DNA of 9,353 bases, from the NCBI GenBank assembly GCA_031287815.1, contig JAITSM010000043.1:1-9353 (forward strand), in the 5' to 3' direction. This DNA comes from Prevotellaceae bacterium. GTDB taxonomy: Bacteria; Bacteroidota; Bacteroidia; Bacteroidales; UBA932. Below are positions 6,230-9,353 of this stretch, piece by piece (the stretch's first letter is position 1; every line of letters begins with the position of its first letter). The position numbers were made by a program, and so were the translations under genes. Under the pieces are notes generated by a model. It was not told the origin of the DNA. It did not search any database and saw nothing but the letters and a program-made list of their open reading frames with translations.

Positions 6230-6556
6230 ATTACCGCTCTTTACATTTTGCATGCTTTATTCGCTTTCTGAAATCACCACAATCTCTAAAATTAGTAGAA
6301 TAGCAGAGCAAAATTCCCCCCTATACTAAGAAACGTGGGCTTTTGCTTGTTACTAATTAGGTAGTGATGAACCTCAGAAAGGACAAGAATTTAGTCTACG
6401 TTTTAATTTTACTTCGATAAGGTATAATATAAATAACCTGCATAAATTACCGGGCATTATGTATTATTATCCGTTTTGCTGGAATTTGACAGTAATTCAT
6501 AGAATAGAAGCGTGCAAGAGTTGTGGATTAGTACGAATTTAAAGATTTAGTTAAAT

Positions 6557-8878
6557 ATGAAACATTTTTATTATTTCCCATGGTTATCATTACCATTTTA
6601 CAGCCGTTGCCTGTTATTTACCGCTGTTTTCCTTTTAACGGGAAAAGCGGCGGCGCAAGACCATATCAAGATTACACCCATTGGCATTACTTATATCAAT
6701 AATTCTCCTGTCGTAAAATTCCGCATACAGTGGAATGCTGTTCCCAACGACAACGAAGTGCATAATACTAAGATATGGGTGTGGGTGGATTATCATAAAG
6801 TGGAAAATCATCAGCTCTCCGGCAAATGGATGCGGGCGACGATATCTGGCGTTTCGGCGGGAACAATAGCAAGTGGCAGCAAAGGTTTCTGGTTGCAGGG
6901 CAACGCCGGCGCATACAGCCAGGATCTCTCCGTTACGCTCAGCGGCACGCCTCCCAAATTCAACTGGTGCGCGTATACAAGCGACGCCGAGCCGGTGGCG
7001 GAATTTATCGCTTCCAACACTATCCGTTTTTACGGCAGCGAACCGTTCAGGATAACATACACCGACAAAAGCGTAGCGGAGAATTTACCGAGAACGCCCT
7101 ACACGCCGGCGGCGGGAAAAGAAATAGCCGCATTTACCGACGCTACCGGCTGTCCGGGAATAGTGAAATACAGTATGAAAGCGCCTATATTGAGCGGCGG
7201 CGGGAGCTATTGCGCTGCTTCCGCCACTTTAACTTGTCTCAGCGAACGCGGCATTAACTACCAGTTGCAACAAGGGGGCGCAGCAACAGGCGACGTGCAG
7301 GCCGGCACGGGAAACGCCTTAACGTGGACTGTCCGCGCTTCCGGCAATTACATGCTCTCCGCCACTCATACGGCTACGGCCGCTACCGCTACAAGCAACC
7401 AGCAGAAAATAAAACTATATGAAGAACCTGTCGCCCCAACAGGTTTGGAAACGAATATCGCGACAATTTGCAACACGGTTTTTACGCCTGTCTTATTAAC
7501 GGCTACCGGCGGTAGCAAGGGCTCCGGCGCAGTATACGAATGGGGAACGGGCGAAACGCCCGGCAGCAACCCGCTAAGCCCCGCCACAACCACCGCCAAT
7601 ACGTACGCCACAAGCCCGAACGGGGCAACGGCCTACTGGGTGCGCATGGTGGGCAATACTTTTTGTGAAAATACCACTGCGGCGGCCACCGTATCAATAG
7701 ACGTTTACGCTCCCTTCACGGCGGGGGGTATCGTCTCCGACACTACCATCATAAAGATAGGGGATACACCCAATGTAACAGTGTTAAACAATACGGAAGC
7801 CTCCGGCGGCGGCGCTTTAATCAGTTACCAGTGGCGGCGCACCGGAACACGCAGCGCTGTATTAGCCGGCGACTCTACAGGCTATGTCATCAGCAGCGAC
7901 GCGACGAACTATAACGCGTCCGGAACGTATTATTTTAACCGGTATGCTAAAAACGATGTTTGTAATACCGGCTGGGAAGCTTCCGAAGGCCAGTACACAC
8001 TCATTGTAGAAGATTATGACCCCGATCAAGGTTATTGCACTTTTGTAAAACCGCCTGTAGTGGGTACTTTTGCTAATTTTCCCAGCAGCTACAGCGCTTC
8101 TACCTACGTGTCATTAACCGACGAGCGCGACGGAAAAAATTATGTTGTAATAAAACTGGGCAATCGCTGGATGATGGCGCAGAACTTAAATTTCCAACAA
8201 GGTTTAATATGGCATGACGGTTCAAAAAAATATTCAGAGACCGGCTCTTTCTGGTGTCCAAGCAGACATGGTTCTAAGACCACGTCGACCCGGATCCCTT
8301 GCAATATTTGGGGAGCATTGTACACTTGGGAAGCAGCCATGATGGTGGATGGAAAATGGCAGGATGAGGCAAAGAACAATTCCAAGTGGCCCGGCGCTAG
8401 TTGTAGAGGCAATGGCGGAAAAGGCGCAAACGGGCGTGGTATTTGCCCGCCCAACTGGCATGTCCCAACAGATAGCGAATGGGGGGAAGTGCTGAATTTG
8501 ATGGAAACAGGATCGAACAATCATGCTTCAGGGTCTACCGGAGAACTGGGAACAAACGCGGGAACACGCGGTAAAGCCAACTGTGTCTGCCTCCCCGGTA
8601 CTATCTCCTGTGACGCGGAGAATGCAAATGTATGGAAATATGACTCTAGAATTACAAATACAGACGACTATGGCTTCCGTGTATTGCCGGCGGGCTTTCG
8701 TTATACGGATGGTACCTATTTCATTACTATGGGTGAATACACTTATTTCTGGAGTTCTACATGCGGTGATACATCTACCGCATGGGTTAGGATTTATTCG
8801 TATGACAGAACAACGGTAAAGCGTATGTACACCTACCGCTCATCCGGTTTCTCCGTGCGCTGCATACAAAACTTATAA
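6557..8878 (+). CDS. Secreted protein with Ig-like region and C-terminal FISUMP domain (773 aa)
   Basis: The N-terminus (residues 1-34) is a signal peptide with a hydrophobic run LLFTAVFLLTG ending KAAA-QD. Residues about 35-215 form an unrecognised beta-rich region with many tryptophans and aromatics. Residues about 215-490 contain two or three repeated Ig-like segments of the kind common in Bacteroidota surface proteins, with paired cysteines (CAAS...TCLS, ICNT, FCEN) and a phrase pattern TATGGSKGSGAVYEWGTG. The end, about 519-773, is the FISUMP domain (TIGR02145 type): GKNYVVIKLGNRWMMAQNLN, NIWGALYTWEAAM, RGICPPNWHVPTDSEWG, GFRVLPAGFR, YFWSST and SVRCIQ. The domain may be calcium- or ligand-binding but no enzymatic role is established. 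There is no type IX secretion C-terminal domain after it. The ATG at 6557 follows an AT-rich leader, and a strong terminator follows the gene. Confidence 0.9.
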   Translation: MKHFYYFPWLSLPFYSRCLLFTAVFLLTGKAAAQDHIKITPIGITYINNSPVVKFRIQWNAVPNDNEVHNTKIWVWVDYHKVENHQLSGKWMRATISGVSAGTIASGSKGFWLQGNAGAYSQDLSVTLSGTPPKFNWCAYTSDAEPVAEFIASNTIRFYGSEPFRITYTDKSVAENLPRTPYTPAAGKEIAAFTDATGCPGIVKYSMKAPILSGGGSYCAASATLTCLSERGINYQLQQGGAATGDVQAGTGNALTWTVRASGNYMLSATHTATAATATSNQQKIKLYEEPVAPTGLETNIATICNTVFTPVLLTATGGSKGSGAVYEWGTGETPGSNPLSPATTTANTYATSPNGATAYWVRMVGNTFCENTTAAATVSIDVYAPFTAGGIVSDTTIIKIGDTPNVTVLNNTEASGGGALISYQWRRTGTRSAVLAGDSTGYVISSDATNYNASGTYYFNRYAKNDVCNTGWEASEGQYTLIVEDYDPDQGYCTFVKPPVVGTFANFPSSYSASTYVSLTDERDGKNYVVIKLGNRWMMAQNLNFQQGLIWHDGSKKYSETGSFWCPSRHGSKTTSTRIPCNIWGALYTWEAAMMVDGKWQDEAKNNSKWPGASCRGNGGKGANGRGICPPNWHVPTDSEWGEVLNLMETGSNNHASGSTGELGTNAGTRGKANCVCLPGTISCDAENANVWKYDSRITNTDDYGFRVLPAGFRYTDGTYFITMGEYTYFWSSTCGDTSTAWVRIYSYDRTTVKRMYTYRSSGFSVRCIQNL

Positions 8879-8880
8879 GA

Positions 8881-8899
8881 ATGGAAAATGTCTTTTTAA
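8881..8899 (+). repeat. 19-bp element after a stop codon (copy 2)
   Basis: ATGGAAAATGTCTTTTTAA differs at one base from 1817-1835. A partial third copy, GAAAATGTCTCTTGA, follows at about 8917. In both full copies the element starts within two bases of the stop codon of a plus-strand gene. Confidence 0.75.
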
Positions 8900-8966
8900 T
8901 GGAGAATGGAGAATTGAAAATGTCTCTTGAGGCGCCAGCCCATTCTCCACTCTCCACTCTCCATTC
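8899..8966. repeat. Inverted heptamer arrays around a GGCGCC core
   Basis: Two AATGGAG-type steps on the left (8899-8917) face CATTCTC, CACTCTC, CACTCTC and CATTC on the right (8940-8966). The halves are complementary and can fold into an imperfect hairpin with the GGCGCC palindrome near the tip. It is the same kind of 7-bp repeat as at 1873-1899 and 4152-4193, with a different base word. Confidence 0.7.
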
Positions 8967-8973
8967 AAAAAAT

Positions 8974-9003
8974 CCGCCGGCATGTTTCCATACCGGCGGT
9001 TTT
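8974..9003. terminator. Strong intrinsic terminator of the FISUMP gene, usable from both sides
   Basis: CCGCCGG (8974-8980) pairs with CCGGCGG (8993-8999), and ATG/CAT pair further in around a TTTC loop. The 3' arm is followed by TTTTC, and the 5' arm is preceded by a run of A, so the hairpin can stop transcripts in both directions: that of the FISUMP gene and that of the minus-strand gene, whose stop lies at 9082-9084. Confidence 0.85.
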
Positions 9004-9011
9004 CATTAGTT

Positions 9012-9080
9012 ACCTCCCCCCGACCCCCTCCGAAGGAGGGGGAGTTGGCTCCCTCCCCTTCGGGGAGGGCTGGGGAGGGG
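9012..9080. repeat. GC-rich multi-hairpin repeat element
   Basis: Two perfect 8-bp hairpins lie side by side: CCCCCTCC-GAA-GGAGGGGG (9024-9042) and CCCTCCCC-TTC-GGGGAGGG (9051-9069), the latter with a C(TTCG)G tip. The outer arms CCTCCCC (9013-9019) and GGGGAGG (9072-9078) also pair, giving a three-way junction. Sequences of this look are dispersed through many Bacteroidota genomes as non-coding repeats; this is recalled, not checked. It sits one base before the stop codon of the minus-strand gene. Confidence 0.8.
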
Positions 9081-9081
9081 T

Positions 9082-9353
9082 TTAGGGAATGATCGCATTC
9101 ATTATCGCTCCGAACGGCCCTTTCTCGCCGCGCGTGTTCTCCCAGCGGAGGGCGAAGTAGAGGATTTTGCCGCGGTCTTCGTCGGCGAATTCGAGCGTCA
9201 GCGGGGTGTGCGTATCAAACGACGAATTGGTCAGGTCGTTGATGTGCACTTCCCGGAGGTTGTCGAATACCGCCCAGCGAACTTCTGCGCCGTGCACCCC
9301 GGGAGGTTTCGCCTTCTTGTGCGTGCCGTCGTCTTCGTAGAATTCTATCGATA
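9082..9353 (-). CDS. C-terminal end of a Bacteroidota hypothetical protein, partial at the right edge
   Basis: The frame is open from the right edge to TAA at 9082-9084 and gives about 89 codons. A GTG at 9297 could be taken as a start, but codons above it (SIEFYEDDGTHKKAKPPG) read as normal protein, so the gene is truncated by the window. The text GVHGAEVRWAVFDNL ... LTNSSFDTHTPLTLEF ... RGKILYFALRWENTRGEKGPFG is a Fn3-like C-terminal module that I recall from Bacteroidetes hypothetical proteins, where it follows an alpha-helical N-terminal region; I know no function. It converges on the FISUMP gene, with the terminator and the GC-rich repeat between them. Confidence 0.8.
   Translation of the reverse strand, partial: SIEFYEDDGTHKKAKPPGVHGAEVRWAVFDNLREVHINDLTNSSFDTHTPLTLEFADEDRGKILYFALRWENTRGEKGPFGAIMNAIIP

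Larger units (their letters stand above)
6165..6556 (+). other. 392-bp intergenic region with promoter and dyad
   Basis: No credible protein gene lies here; the sequence is AT-rich and stop-dense. It holds a strong promoter (6170-6201), a dyad (6213-6229) and a possible hairpin GCAAAA-tt-CCC ... GGG-c-TTTTGC (6308-6346). A 25-codon frame at 6252-6329 (MLYSLSEITTIS...) is too short and unsupported to call. It is either a long leader of the FISUMP gene or encodes a small RNA. No known riboswitch was recognised. Confidence 0.6.

Noticed and set aside
6088..6303. 71-codon plus-strand frame over the birA end
   Set aside because: Its first part is birA out of frame and the rest covers the promoter and dyad; no conserved features.
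6252..6329. 25-codon small ORF in the birA-FISUMP gap
   Set aside because: Too short to judge, with no ribosome binding site or recognisable peptide class; kept only as a note.
8881..9009. 42-codon frame through the repeats after the FISUMP gene
   Set aside because: It consists of the 19-bp element, heptamers and the terminator hairpin, so it is not a gene.

Overview
The window looks like a stretch of chromosome from a member of the Bacteroidota, probably an uncultured or host-associated Bacteroidales. Three signals agree. Several starts and the tRNA are preceded by the Bacteroidota-type -7 box TAnnTTTG, twice with a TTTG box 20 nt upstream. The genes have AT-rich leaders and no clear Shine-Dalgarno sequence. 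The products include an SPII lipoprotein with an acidic stretch after the cysteine, a FISUMP (Fibrobacter succinogenes major paralogous domain) surface protein, and a C-terminal fragment of a type I associate with Bacteroidetes.

Layout from left to right. Positions 1-147 are a 42-bp tandem repeat with two internal palindromes, open as a repetitive minus-strand reading frame that runs off the left edge. At 311-1816 (+) is a lipoprotein of unknown function. At 1888-4134 (-) is a UbiD-type decarboxylase fused in frame to an O6-alkylguanine-DNA alkyltransferase. At 4228-5061 (-) is pyrF, just upstream of the fusion gene and probably co-transcribed with it. At 5251-5324 (+) is tRNA-Met(CAT) with a near-perfect promoter. 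At 5445-6164 (+) is a biotin-protein ligase with a TTG start. The 392-bp gap 6165-6556 holds a second strong promoter followed at once by a perfect 8-bp dyad. At 6557-8878 (+) is a large secreted protein ending in a FISUMP domain, followed by a strong hairpin terminator, a GC-rich multi-hairpin repeat element, and the 3' end of a minus-strand gene that leaves the right edge.

The metabolic genes (pyrimidine synthesis, a prFMN-type decarboxylase, biotinylation) are ordinary housekeeping and do not form one pathway. The most unusual aspects are the UbiD-alkyltransferase fusion and the abundance of small repeats. Degenerate 7-bp tandem arrays occupy most intergenic gaps and have apparently been absorbed into the N-terminus of the fusion protein and the C-terminus of PyrF. 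I see no CRISPR array, transposase, phage gene or defence operon.
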